The translations under genes were made by a program, and so were the position numbers. Shown one piece after another: positions 34,338 through 43,275 of a stretch of 64,000 nucleotides of DNA. The DNA is from Moorena producens 3L (GTDB lineage: Bacteria > Cyanobacteriota > Cyanobacteriia > Cyanobacteriales > Coleofasciculaceae), in assembly GCF_000211815.1 (NCBI RefSeq), contig NZ_GL890873.1, positions 8,219 to 72,218 of the forward strand. The letters are read 5' to 3'. Within the stretch, counting starts at the first letter, position 1, and each line of letters opens with the position of its first letter. The notes below the pieces were generated by a model. It was given only the letters and a program-made list of their open reading frames with translations, did no database searches and was not told the DNA's origin.

Positions 34338-34934
34338 TCAGGAGGAGGATTTAGTTTTTGCTAAACTACGATATTCCCAAGCTGGAACAAACTTAGGGTC
34401 TCGCCACAACCCTCGCCGATATCGTTTGGCATTGGCTTCAGCACTATCGACCATTTCCGCACTGGGGCAATCTTTCAGATAGGGGCGATATACCTGTGCT
34501 AGTCCTTCTTTTACTAGCACTTCCTGGACAAAGGTGCCATCGGTTAAGCGTACTTCACTGACGCTGCGCCCATAGCGGTCAGTATCAGTTACAGTCAAAA
34601 CTACCTGATTATCGCTTTGTTTAACCAGTTCCTGAAGTCGCTCCTTGGCTTTATTTCCCCATTTGAATTGACTTTTGTCTACCAATTTGCGGCTTTGCTT
34701 CTCTTTTTTGGAATGGGCAATTTCTGGAGCGTCGATACAGGCAAACCGAACTTTGACATCCTTGCCAAACCTGTCAGCGACGAGAATGGTATCCCCGTCA
34801 GATACCCGTTTGACAGTGTAATTCCCGATTCCTAACTGGTCTAGAAGGGCGGCACATCCAAAGAGACTCAGGATTAGCACAGAGGCTACTATCCATTTGA
34901 AAATGTTTGGGATTAGTTGGCGAGTTGGATTCAT
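34338..34934 (-). CDS. thermonuclease-family lipoprotein (SNase-like)
   Basis: The 198-residue protein has a lipoprotein signal with lipobox LFGC (Cys27), so the nuclease domain should sit outside the cytoplasmic membrane. The staphylococcal-nuclease OB-fold follows: VKRVSDGDTILVADRFGKDVKVRFACIDAPE with the first catalytic Arg, and DRYGRSVSEVRL with the second. YRRGLWRDPKFVPAWEYR is the usual C-terminal end. It probably cleaves extracellular or periplasmic nucleic acid in a Ca2+-dependent way. Confidence 0.9.
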   Translation of the reverse strand: MNPTRQLIPNIFKWIVASVLILSLFGCAALLDQLGIGNYTVKRVSDGDTILVADRFGKDVKVRFACIDAPEIAHSKKEKQSRKLVDKSQFKWGNKAKERLQELVKQSDNQVVLTVTDTDRYGRSVSEVRLTDGTFVQEVLVKEGLAQVYRPYLKDCPSAEMVDSAEANAKRYRRGLWRDPKFVPAWEYRSLAKTKSSS

Positions 34935-35274
34935 GGTCTATTACTGTTGACGAGTGTACAACAGTTTAGCTCAAAAACTCTACTGGTGCCTTATTCCGTG
35001 CTTCGACGTTCCGAGCAATCCTACTGTCACATCTCACAGCAAAATACTATATACTATTATAGCAATCCGAAGTCAAAGGTGAAAGAAATCCATGCTACTA
35101 TGGGTAGCCTCTTCACCATCTTGCGATACTTCTAGATTTTTCCATACTTCCATTGGTTACATCCGTTAACCATCCGTTGCTCCAACTGAACACTATCACA
35201 ACTGCTACAGGGATGGCTCTAGATTTGACTCTGTATTAATTCATGCTCTAAATCTTCACTCCTAACTACTCAAT

Positions 35275-36012
35275 ATGACTATGGTGCTTAAAACGATAAC
35301 TCTAGTGTCTTCAACTCTAGTTTCTTCTCTCTTATGTCTCAGTTTTATAGGGTTGCCAGCTCAAGCCCAATCCAACACTTTTTCTAATTGCGATCTAGGA
35401 AGTGATTTAAGTGGTCGTGATTTGAGCTTTGGTAATTTTAGTAACTGTAATTGGAGAAGTGTTAATTTAAGAGGGGCTAATTTATCAGGGGCTTATCTAA
35501 ATAGTATTCTACTGAATCCTAAACTTCAATCTTACCAACGACGGGCCACCGAAGAAGTAAGTTCGGATCTGACCAATGCCAATCTCCAGGGAGCAGATTT
35601 AACTCTCGCTAATTTAGAACGAGCCATCCTGACAAATGCTAATTTAGTAGCTGCTCGTTTATTTGATGCTGATTTAACATCGGCTACATTGGAAAATGCT
35701 AAATTAGATAAGGTTTTTGCTCCTGTGGTAATCTTATATGAGGCTAATTTAAAAGGAGCCACATTAAGTTTGGGGGATTTAACCGGTGCGAGCATGGCTA
35801 GCTCTGATTTAAGTAATACCTATTTGTATAGAACCAAATTAAGCTATGCTGACTTACAAAATGCTAATCTAAGTGGGGCTAATTTGACCGAGGCTAATTT
35901 GACCGAGGCTAACTTAACGGGGGCTAATTTGACTGGGGCTAATTTGACTGGCGCTAATTTGTGTAATGCCACTATGCCCGATGGTACAGTATCTCAGCAA
36001 GGTTGTCCTTAA
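35275..36012 (+). CDS. secreted pentapeptide-repeat protein
   Basis: A signal peptide (hydrophobic residues 8-29, cleavage at AQA-Q near 32) leads into pentapeptide repeats of the A(N/D)Lxx type from about residue 50 to 240. These form a right-handed quadrilateral beta-helix. A short loop (residues 80-97) breaks the first repeats. The last repeats are near-identical DNA copies (GCTAATTTGAC units at 35878-35960), showing slippage growth. Two cysteines occur before the repeats and two after. Such proteins are very common in cyanobacteria; function is unknown. It lies 29 bp before the methyltransferase and may share its transcript. Confidence 0.9.
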   Translation: MTMVLKTITLVSSTLVSSLLCLSFIGLPAQAQSNTFSNCDLGSDLSGRDLSFGNFSNCNWRSVNLRGANLSGAYLNSILLNPKLQSYQRRATEEVSSDLTNANLQGADLTLANLERAILTNANLVAARLFDADLTSATLENAKLDKVFAPVVILYEANLKGATLSLGDLTGASMASSDLSNTYLYRTKLSYADLQNANLSGANLTEANLTEANLTGANLTGANLTGANLCNATMPDGTVSQQGCP

Positions 36013-36041
36013 TTTCATGATCAAGCAGTAAATTGTAAATT

Positions 36042-36905
36042 ATGGAAAACGAACTGGCAGCAAAAGCCGAAAAAATACCAGAAATCAAAAATGATGTCTG
36101 TCGTACCGCAGTAGTAATGGCGGCCAAACGTGCTATTGAATCCAAAAGGGCAGACCGACTTTTTGAAGATCCTTTTGCTGCTCAGTTAGTTGGGTCTAAG
36201 GAAATACAGTCTTTGATGGATTCTTGGGAAAAACAAGACGGTAAAGACCCGAAATCAAATACCCTTCGCATCCAGTTTGTGGCAGTGCGAACTAAATTTT
36301 TCGATGATTTTCTGATATCTGTAATACCAGAGGTACGTCAAATTGTAATTCTAGGGGTGGGGTACGATACTAGGGCATATCGCCTACCCTTACCACCTGA
36401 AATATGTATATACGAGATTGATTTACCAGAAATCATGTCTCGCAAAGAAGCAATTCTTAAGGATATTCCATCTAAATGTCATCGCCAGTCCATCGCTACA
36501 GATTTGCAAAAACCTTGGGTGCATTTATTAAAAAATCATGGATATCAATCTAATCAACCTACAGTTTGGTTGATGGAAGGTTTATTGATGTATATGGATA
36601 AAAAAGAGATAAATACATTACTGCAAACAATTTCTGATGTCAGTGTCAAAGGGAGTTATTTGGGTGCAGATTTAATAAGTGTAAAGTCGTGGCAGATAGG
36701 CTCCAAAACTCAGAAGGGATTAATTAGTAAAAATTGGCGTTTTGGCACAGACGCACCAGAAGAATTATTTACTGCTCATGGGTGGAATGCGTCAGTTATC
36801 CAACCGGGAGAAATAAGAGCAAATTATGGACGTTACTCTGTCCAAATCGCACCCCGTTCAGTACCTGGAAGGCGACGTTCGTTTATGGTGACTGCTAAAA
36901 AATAA
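36042..36905 (+). CDS. SAM-dependent methyltransferase (LCMT-like, TIGR00027)
   Basis: The 287-residue protein matches the leucine carboxyl methyltransferase-like family. It opens with CRTAVVMAAKRAIESKRADR and FEDPFAAQLVG, has the SAM-binding VILGVGYDTRAYRL motif, the acidic EIDLPEIMSRKE, and WLMEGLLMYMDKKEI. Family members O-methylate small molecules, including in polyketide pathways; no biosynthetic genes surround it here. It follows the pentapeptide gene by 29 bp on the same strand. Confidence 0.9.
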   Translation: MENELAAKAEKIPEIKNDVCRTAVVMAAKRAIESKRADRLFEDPFAAQLVGSKEIQSLMDSWEKQDGKDPKSNTLRIQFVAVRTKFFDDFLISVIPEVRQIVILGVGYDTRAYRLPLPPEICIYEIDLPEIMSRKEAILKDIPSKCHRQSIATDLQKPWVHLLKNHGYQSNQPTVWLMEGLLMYMDKKEINTLLQTISDVSVKGSYLGADLISVKSWQIGSKTQKGLISKNWRFGTDAPEELFTAHGWNASVIQPGEIRANYGRYSVQIAPRSVPGRRRSFMVTAKK

Positions 36906-36933
36906 TGATGAATATCCTAGACTGACTTACATC

Positions 36934-39435
36934 TTATTTATCAATACAATACTCTAGATTTAATAAGACATAGGGAAACAAATTTGTAAACCATCCCCCC
37001 CAAATTTCTTTAGCTTTTTCGCCTTCAATAAAGGAGTTGACAATACGTTGCCATGGCGGATCACTCTTAGGGAGAATCATGCCATAGAAATCACAGGTCA
37101 GTGGTTGATCTGGAGATAAGGTGTACTGGGATGAGGAAAGTCCTTGTCTGGTGACTTCTCCAATTAATAAAATGCCATCGCTGGCAAAGGCATCAATATC
37201 GCTATTGACTAATGCTTTGACTCCTTGAGACCTACCTATGTCTCCAGGAAAAACTATTTTCTGAGCATTAGGATAGGTTTGCTCAATAAATGTTTCTGTG
37301 AGGCTACTGGGAAGCACTCCAATTTTTAAACTGTCAAGGCTTTGGTAACGATTGAAGACTCTCGGTTGTTGAGAATCTACTAAAAAGTGTGTGCCAGTAA
37401 TAAAAAATGGTGTTGAGAATTTTACCCCTGCAATATCACTCCTAATAGTATTAGGGCCACACTCCAAATGTACGGTTTCGTCTCGGACAATAGCAAAGCG
37501 ATTTTCCAAGGTTGATTGAATGGCAACAACTTTTAGTTCTATAGGTTTATTGAGTTCTTCGGCAACCTTGTCTTTTAAGGAATTTAGTAGCTCAAAGCAA
37601 TACCCTTTCCAATCTCCGTTGGTATCAATGTAGCCAAAGGGAGCAGCATCTTTTCTAATACCAACTTTGATGGTACCAGTTCGTTTAATTTGGTCTAAAA
37701 CCGTTTCTGAACGCTTCGGTATTGGCTCAATTGCGATTTGTGGTATGATACTTTGGGGAGGTTCACTACCAAAGGATTCCTCTAGTTGTTCTGGCGTTAA
37801 AGACTTGACTAAATGTAGCTCTAGGGAATTCTCAGAGAGGAATTTGGCATAGCTAACACTGAGGTAAGGTCGATAGTTTGGCAAATCCCGAATATGAGTA
37901 TTAACAAAAGCTAAGCTTAAGGCTTTTAGGTAAGAAAGTCCGACCTGAGGATTGGAACCAAGTAATTCTTTAGGAAACAGGGCAAAATCGTCGCCGGATG
38001 CACCACTAGTGGAGAAGTGGTTGCCATCAACAATCATTGCCAGATATTTTTCTGGGGTATTGAGCCAAATGAAGGGGTGAATCTGTTCTGGGACAGTTGG
38101 TGCTACGATGTCGTGGCTACCTGCCATAATCATGACTGGCACTTGAATGTTACCCAAGCTAGCTGGACCAAGGGCTGTGCTGGTAATAGGATTAACAGCG
38201 ATTACAGCTTTGACCCGTGGATCCTGCAAGTCATAATTAAACGGGGGTAAGCGATTGGCAAGGCATTGGAGCAGTACAGAGAGATTGAAGGTTGGGTCTT
38301 GATCAGGACACACTTGGCGCAGTCTTAAATCATTAATTTCTGCACCTGCTACGGCTAACGCTGTGTAACCCCCGAAGGAATGACCAATCACACCAACCTG
38401 TTCCAGATTCAGCTTATTAGCAAAATTAGGGTCAGATTTAGAGAGGTCTTCCAGCTCATCGAGCACATATCTAATATCTAAGGGTCGTTCAATAAACTCT
38501 ACCGGATTGATTCCATTCGCTAGTCCCTGTAGTACAGCTTGAGAGTATTCAACATTACTCCCGACGTGTTCAGGAACGGCTACAGCAATGCCATGGGATG
38601 CTAAGTGTTCTGCTAAATAGGTGAAATGGTTGCGATCTGAGGCAAAGCCATGGGACATGACTACTAAGGGGGCTGGTTTTGGATTGCCTTTGGGTAAGTA
38701 CAAAGCAACCTCAAACTTGGTTTCTCCGGATAACCCTAGAGGGGATTGACGGCGGCGACCGGAAAGGGTGATGACTTGGTCTGTGAATTGATAAGGACCT
38801 GGTTGTTGTAAGTCTGTTAACTGGGAGACATCAACGGTATTCTCAGCAGCGGCTTCTCGGGTGGCTTGGTTTGCGATCGCATTCACCGCTGCATCTCGAT
38901 ATCGAAATAGGGTAGCTAGCTCTTTTCGGACATCAAAGATATAGTCAGTATCAATCAACATCCCCTCGGTGGGAAACTGGCGCACTATATTCATTAGAGT
39001 TAGACCTTCGGAGTCAGCTGCTGCCAAAACCAGCGCCCCCCGAAGACTATGTAAACCATTGCGACCAGGGTGGGTTTTGATCATCTTTCCCAAACCTTCC
39101 AGAAAGGCTTCTCCCATGGGGGATTTACCTAAGCGGGAGATGGCCACAGGACTGATTTTAATCCGCTTTTGGAGTAGCATCCGCAACTGTTCCAAGGCTT
39201 CTGGGTTCAGCATTTGGGCGTAGAACTCAAATTCCTTAGTAATTCTGCCCTCATTGGCGAAAATTTCCAGAGATTCCCGGGAAAGGGACAATTTTAACGG
39301 ACCATAGTTAAAGTAAATGTATTCTGCACTAAGGGCTGGCTTTGGTTTGACTACTGTGGGGAGTATTCCTAAACCAAGGAATAAGCAAGTATATAAAAAA
39401 CCTAGTAGTTTCTTGGGTTTGGCTTTTGCTTTCAC
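36934..39435 (-). CDS. exported alpha/beta-hydrolase fused to a family 3 solute-binding domain
   Basis: This 833-residue protein is a two-part fusion. After a signal peptide (ALSA-E near residue 37), residues 37-180 match the DUF1400 domain of cyanobacterial hydrolases. Residues 240-540 are an alpha/beta-hydrolase (dienelactone-hydrolase/PAF-acetylhydrolase-like) with nucleophile Ser353 in GHSFGG, likely acid Asp442 and His473. Residues 580-833 are an SBP_bac_3 amino-acid-binding domain (IKRTGTIKVGIRKDAAPFGY ... GYCFELLNSL). The reading frame is continuous and both catalytic and binding cores look intact. The fusion suggests a periplasmic enzyme that also senses or captures a small amine or amino acid. 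Convergent with the methyltransferase. Confidence 0.88.
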   Translation of the reverse strand: MKAKAKPKKLLGFLYTCLFLGLGILPTVVKPKPALSAEYIYFNYGPLKLSLSRESLEIFANEGRITKEFEFYAQMLNPEALEQLRMLLQKRIKISPVAISRLGKSPMGEAFLEGLGKMIKTHPGRNGLHSLRGALVLAAADSEGLTLMNIVRQFPTEGMLIDTDYIFDVRKELATLFRYRDAAVNAIANQATREAAAENTVDVSQLTDLQQPGPYQFTDQVITLSGRRRQSPLGLSGETKFEVALYLPKGNPKPAPLVVMSHGFASDRNHFTYLAEHLASHGIAVAVPEHVGSNVEYSQAVLQGLANGINPVEFIERPLDIRYVLDELEDLSKSDPNFANKLNLEQVGVIGHSFGGYTALAVAGAEINDLRLRQVCPDQDPTFNLSVLLQCLANRLPPFNYDLQDPRVKAVIAVNPITSTALGPASLGNIQVPVMIMAGSHDIVAPTVPEQIHPFIWLNTPEKYLAMIVDGNHFSTSGASGDDFALFPKELLGSNPQVGLSYLKALSLAFVNTHIRDLPNYRPYLSVSYAKFLSENSLELHLVKSLTPEQLEESFGSEPPQSIIPQIAIEPIPKRSETVLDQIKRTGTIKVGIRKDAAPFGYIDTNGDWKGYCFELLNSLKDKVAEELNKPIELKVVAIQSTLENRFAIVRDETVHLECGPNTIRSDIAGVKFSTPFFITGTHFLVDSQQPRVFNRYQSLDSLKIGVLPSSLTETFIEQTYPNAQKIVFPGDIGRSQGVKALVNSDIDAFASDGILLIGEVTRQGLSSSQYTLSPDQPLTCDFYGMILPKSDPPWQRIVNSFIEGEKAKEIWGGWFTNLFPYVLLNLEYCIDK

Positions 39436-40013
39436 GAGTCTAGTCTTCTCAGTCTTAGGCTTGTTGAGGAGTAAGCATTCAGCTATCAGCCGTCAGCCGT
39501 CAGCTAATCAACGGGAGGTAGTAAACAAGTTTAAGGTGCTGGAACGGCTGGTTGAAAATCCCTGCTCGTTTTACTGATCCGACCCCGTACAGTTAAAGCG
39601 CCTGCTAGCACCTCAAGTACCGTGGCACAGGCTTCTAGCCTGTGATCCGCTTAAGCTTATAGCTGATAGCTGACGGCTGAATGCTTACGATGAGGAGCAT
39701 TATAATACAAACAAACAGCAATGTATTGTTGAGACTTCTAGTTATAATAATTCATTAATTCAAGTCATCGGCAAGTGAATAATTTGGTTAGCTATCAGTT
39801 ATCAGCTATCAGCTATCAGCTATCAGCTATCAGCTATCAGCTATCAGTCATCAGTCATCAGTTGATGCGCTATATGAACCCTACTTGATGTGCTTTTGAA
39901 TAAAATAAGCTGACCGCTTACTACTGACCACTGAAGGCTGAACGCTGAATGCTTACATAATTTGGTCTTGATATTCCTGATCATAAGAACATTGTGCAAT
40001 TATAATTAACTTT
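39436..40013. other. repeat-filled spacer with (TATCAGC)n array
   Basis: No gene is seen. It contains GCCGTCAGCCGTCAGC units near 39487, a GTGGCACAGGCTTCTAGCCTGTGATCC inverted motif near 39621 shared with 26.27 kb, AGCTGATAGCTGA units near 39661, and a TATCAGC heptamer array at 39790-39862 (about ten units). Confidence 0.7.
39790..39862. repeat. TATCAGC heptamer array
   Basis: About ten heptamers, mostly CTATCAG with some GTCATCA variants at the right end. A related array occurs near 51966-52015. Confidence 0.9.
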
Positions 40014-40346
40014 TCAATTGGCTTTCAACTGGGCTTGTCTTTCTGCTTTGATTTTCCGGAGTCGAGCCACTGCCGGATGAGGATTCAAGGCTTGAGCTTT
40101 ACGCTGTTGATGTCCCCAATCTAGCCAGTCAGCAATGTATTTACTGACTGTGTCTTTGTTCTGTAGATAATATAGGATTGTGGCATAGACCTCTTCTAAG
40201 GTGAGAGTTGAGTAAATTTTGGCAATTTCTTCAGCAGTACGCTCTTTAAAGAGATACTCATACAATACTGTTTCAATGCCAATTCGATGACCTTTAATCC
40301 GAATGTCATCAGGAGCCAGAAAGTTGAAATAGTCTTCTATTTGCAT
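40014..40346 (-). CDS. DUF433 domain protein
   Basis: The 110-residue protein carries a DUF433 winged-helix-like domain: DDIRIKGHRIGIETVLYEYL, then KERTAEEIAKIYSTLTLEEVYATILYYLQN. DUF433 proteins often act as the antitoxin partner of PIN-like DUF5615 toxins. No such toxin gene adjoins it, so it is an orphan here, perhaps after loss of the partner. A basic C-terminal tail (RLRKIKAERQAQLK) could bind nucleic acid. Confidence 0.85.
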   Translation of the reverse strand: MQIEDYFNFLAPDDIRIKGHRIGIETVLYEYLFKERTAEEIAKIYSTLTLEEVYATILYYLQNKDTVSKYIADWLDWGHQQRKAQALNPHPAVARLRKIKAERQAQLKAN

Positions 40347-40437
40347 AATAATTGTAATGGCAATCGCGTGTTTAAATTAGATTTACACATAAGATTGATT
40401 GCAACAGTAACTAGCGATGCATCTATTGTCGATAATT

Positions 40438-40587
40438 ACAGCGGTTTGCCATTTAGTTAGGTACAAATTTATGGATTTTAGGGAACAGGGAACAGGGAAT
40501 AGGGAACAGGTAAGTCAGAAGTCGGAAGTCGGAAGTCGGAAGTCGGAAAACAATCCTGTGTACCTGATAGTTATGCAAACCGCCGTA
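40438..40587. mobile_element. TATAGCGGTTT MITE, copy 2, carrying tandem repeats
   Basis: The ends are ACAGCGGTTTGCC and GCAAACCGCCGTAT. Shared inner blocks are GTTAGGTACA and ACAATCCTGTGTACCTGAT. The variable centre holds GGGAACA and GGAAGTC heptamers. It lies about 90 bp upstream of the DUF433 gene. Confidence 0.75.
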
Positions 40588-40809
40588 TATCCATATTATC
40601 ATCTATAGTTGATCATAATGAAACCGATATGGCGACTAAGAGGGCAGGTTTTGGATTGCCATAGGGTAACTAATTTATTTGGCGTTGCTGAATAGCGAAA
40701 TGGTAGCGATTGAGATTAAAAATGCTGAAAACCCCTTGAATACACGCTTCCAGCTTTATTTTCGAAACAAGTACGGTAGAGCCACAATAGTTTCAACCAA
40801 CTAAATAGT

Positions 40810-40847
40810 AAAAAAGCGATCGCCTATAAAGGGGCGATCGCTTTTTT
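40810..40847. terminator. HIP1-containing bidirectional terminator
   Basis: AAAAAAGCGATCGCC pairs perfectly with GGCGATCGCTTTTTT, with T-runs on both strands. It lies about 165 bp downstream of the Vps62-like gene on the minus strand and could end that transcript. Confidence 0.65.
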
Positions 40848-40893
40848 TTTCGATTGGATCTGCTGTCCTTCGTTTTCTTCCTAAGTAAAAATT

Positions 40894-41007
40894 TATAGCG
40901 GTTTTTAATTAGGTGAGGTACATTTTTTAAGGAGCAGTAACCAGTAAAGTCAGAAGAGGGAAGAGGTAAAAAATTATGTGTACCTCATTAGGAGAAAAAC
41001 CGCTATA
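40894..41007. mobile_element. TATAGCGGTTT MITE, copy 3, short form
   Basis: The ends TATAGCGGTTTTT and AAAAACCGCTATA are a perfect 13-bp terminal inverted repeat. Inner blocks GAGGTACAT and ATGTGTACCTCATT are kept. The tandem-repeat centre is almost absent. Confidence 0.8.
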
Positions 41008-41011
41008 TAAA

Positions 41012-41635
41012 TCAGAAGCTGTTTAAATTAAGATCATAGATTGGCCCATGTGGGGGAGAATAGTTACCCTGAACGTGTATAACCTTACTAAAGGGAACAG
41101 AGTAAACAGATACATCCGCATCTGCCCCAGAGCCACGATCATTCCAAACAAATGATGTCTGTTCAGGAGACCATGGTGATATTAAATCATTATGTAGACA
41201 TTTGTAATCAGGACGGTATGGCTTTGCATAACCTTCTTGAACAACATCTCCAATACAACTATAACCTTGTGGTGGAATTGGTCGCCAAAAAGAGCCATCA
41301 CGATGTGCTCCACTCCCTGTATCTTTCCATATTAGCGCAAAGTCTATAGGATTAGCTAATGCGCTTTTTTTTAATGGGTTGAAACACAATACATCACCAT
41401 TAGGCTGACCATAGTTACCTTGTCCATAATCTCCAACAACGAAGAAACCAGGGGTGGGGACTGGCCTGTAAAATGCACCATCTCGCTCAGCTCCAGAACC
41501 ACGATCATACCAGACAAGATCAAATTTATCACATTTTTGAATGTTTAAGTCAAATAAAGATAAAGCCTTAGCTGACTGTACGTTAACCGTTGCGAAAGCC
41601 AAAAGAAGCACAAAAATTGCCAAAAAACGTTTCAT
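41012..41635 (-). CDS. secreted Vps62-domain protein
   Basis: The product has 207 residues from the preferred ATG at 41635 (AGGAAA upstream). The longer frame to 41680 would add 15 residues before the signal peptide. A signal peptide (KRFLAIFVLLLAFATV) is followed by three repeats of the Vps62-type motif: FDLVWYDRGSGAERDGAFYRP, FALIWKDTGSGAHRDGSFWRP and FVWNDRGSGADADVSVY. The first two continue as PGFFVVGD/QGYSCIGD. Vps62 is known mainly from fungal and plant proteins with unclear biochemistry. Five cysteines lie in the mature part. It lies in an AT-rich accessory patch. Confidence 0.82.
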   Translation of the reverse strand: MKRFLAIFVLLLAFATVNVQSAKALSLFDLNIQKCDKFDLVWYDRGSGAERDGAFYRPVPTPGFFVVGDYGQGNYGQPNGDVLCFNPLKKSALANPIDFALIWKDTGSGAHRDGSFWRPIPPQGYSCIGDVVQEGYAKPYRPDYKCLHNDLISPWSPEQTSFVWNDRGSGADADVSVYSVPFSKVIHVQGNYSPPHGPIYDLNLNSF

Positions 41636-41846
41636 TGTTTTTAAGTTTCCTTTATTGATTGTTGTGAAGGGTAAACCCATCTTGTCAATAAACTAGGGGT
41701 AGTCCTCAATAAACCAGAGCTTATTGTGCTTATTAACAAGGGATTTTCTAGATATAGTGTTCATTGAATTAAATTAACACTATAGGTAGGAATAAAAAAT
41801 TATAGGGGTTTACCTTGGATGCTGGTGTTTACCGTGGAAAAATAAG

Positions 41847-42484
41847 TTAAAACCAGCTTTTTACAAAATTAACGACACTGTTTGCCGCATTTTTGATAAA
41901 CGTAAAAGCTTTTGAAGCCCACTCAAATATCTTAAGGGCTATTGTTCGCATAAAATCCACCATGTAATTCAATATCGTTGATTGGAAATTAGATAGTGTT
42001 TGGGCAAATTTAATCAAACTTGAACGGGAGCATCCCATTTTGGAAACAATATTACCCAAAGCAACGATATTTCAAGGGTTTCAGCCCCCTAAAAAGAGCT
42101 AACGTGCCAAATTGGGATGCTCCCACTTGAACGTTGTTCCGGATGTTTATTACCCTGTTCACGAATCTGAGCGTATGAAGTTTGTATCCGTGCTGTCCCA
42201 TTAGCGATATCAGTTTCTTCCATAGTTTTTAATGTCTGAGTCCAATCAGAATCACTAATATTGTTATTTAATTTCTGATCGGTGACCATGGTTAGTTCAT
42301 TTTGACGGGTATCATTCCATGAAAGCACGTCTTGTTGGTAAGAACTTTTAAGGTTGTCCTGAAAATCGTTCGGGATAGCTTGTGGTATTTCGGGTTCTAC
42401 TAAATATACGGATATGTACCGTGGAAGAGGACTTGTAGTCTCGCCTTTAATTGTTGATATAGAATGGGTTTCCATATCTTTCAA
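41847..42484 (-). pseudogene. gene split by a MITE; paralogous to part of the secreted protein at 43276
   Basis: Two minus-strand frames (42484-42089 and 42059-41847) are halves of one gene. The first ends shortly after HPEQRSS, where a 99-bp MITE begins. Removing the MITE and one 8-bp target copy gives HPEQRSSLIKFAQTLSNF, which aligns with HPENRVRLIKSAQELSN in the protein at 43276-43947. The shared segment covers about 50 residues. An in-frame TAA at 42491-42493 separates a further upstream start (ATG at 42544), so the 5' end may also be damaged. The C-terminus is amphipathic. Confidence 0.7.
42026..42124. mobile_element. 99-bp MITE with 18-bp terminal inverted repeats and 8-bp target duplication
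   Basis: On the minus strand the ends are GGGAGCATCCCAATTTGG and CCAAAATGGGATGCTCCC (one mismatch). It is flanked by ACTTGAAC at 42018-42025 and 42125-42132 on the plus strand. It interrupts a coding frame. The parent transposase is not in the window; an 8-bp duplication with GG-starting ends would suit an ISL3-like family, but this is inference. Confidence 0.9.
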
Positions 42485-42490
42485 TACTTT

Positions 42491-42544
42491 TTAAAATTCA
42501 TCCGCCTCTATTGTCAAGTTTTCAGAGGTGTGTAGTTTAGTCAT
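42491..42544 (-). CDS. 17-residue leader frame in phase with the split gene
   Basis: ATG at 42544 is preceded by GTGAGGAAAAA and encodes MTKLHTSENLTIEADEF before a TAA. Reading through the stop continues in the same frame into the split gene. It is therefore either the true start of that gene followed by a nonsense mutation, or an independent short peptide. I favour the first. Confidence 0.35.
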   Translation of the reverse strand: MTKLHTSENLTIEADEF

Positions 42545-43275
42545 TTTTTCCTCACTAGAGTTAATTCAACTATTCAAATCATATTGAATCTGACTCGGGT
42601 TGGATAGTACCCTTATGGGTACCTTTTAAAATCTGGGTAAAAACCTGAGGGGGTGACATGAGCCCTAAAAAGCTTAGTAGATAAGGCTTTGATGCCAATG
42701 AGCTCAGGGAAGATACAGTCGGAAATTAACCCTCAATTCCTTTTATGGAAGCTTAAACCCTTATAACTACGTGTAAGGTCGCACCCAAAACAGCATGTAG
42801 ATTTTTGGAACTTATGGGCTAAAACGACTACCCAGTAATGATTTCAGCTAAAGGTACCCTAAAAGGTACCCTAAAAGGTATCCTAAAAGGTACTGTTAAA
42901 TCTAAATCACGTGCTCTAGTCTATAAAAATAGGAATTTAGATTTTTGATTTTGGGGTAATTTGATAATTTTGTTCTGCCTCTCCCATAAAATTAAGAAGA
43001 TAATAGCTGGAAGCAAAAACGCTGATGGGGTGACATGAGCCTTGAAAAACTTACTATATAAGGCTTTGAGATCAAAGATCTTAGGTAAGATACAGACCCA
43101 AATTGACCTTCCTTTCATTTTCTGGAAGCTCAAACCCTTATAACATAGTCCAATGTCATCCCAAAACAGCATGTATCTTTTTGTAAATTATGGCTGAAAT
43201 TATTAGCCAATAAGGATTTCAGCTTGCCTGTTGCGCCCCAGCAAGAACGTCCAATTATTTAATAAGGATAACTTT
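42545..43275. other. spacer with diverged direct duplication and GGTACC repeats
   Basis: Two related blocks of about 200 bp lie at 42651-42850 and 43027-43224 (both start GGGGTGACATGAGCC and end ATTTCAGCT). The first is bordered by GGGTACCTTTTA (42618) and by three copies of TAAAAGGTAC (42862-42893), so it may be part of an element with GGTACCTTTTA ends. The second runs up to the start of the next gene. No protein is encoded. Confidence 0.6.
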
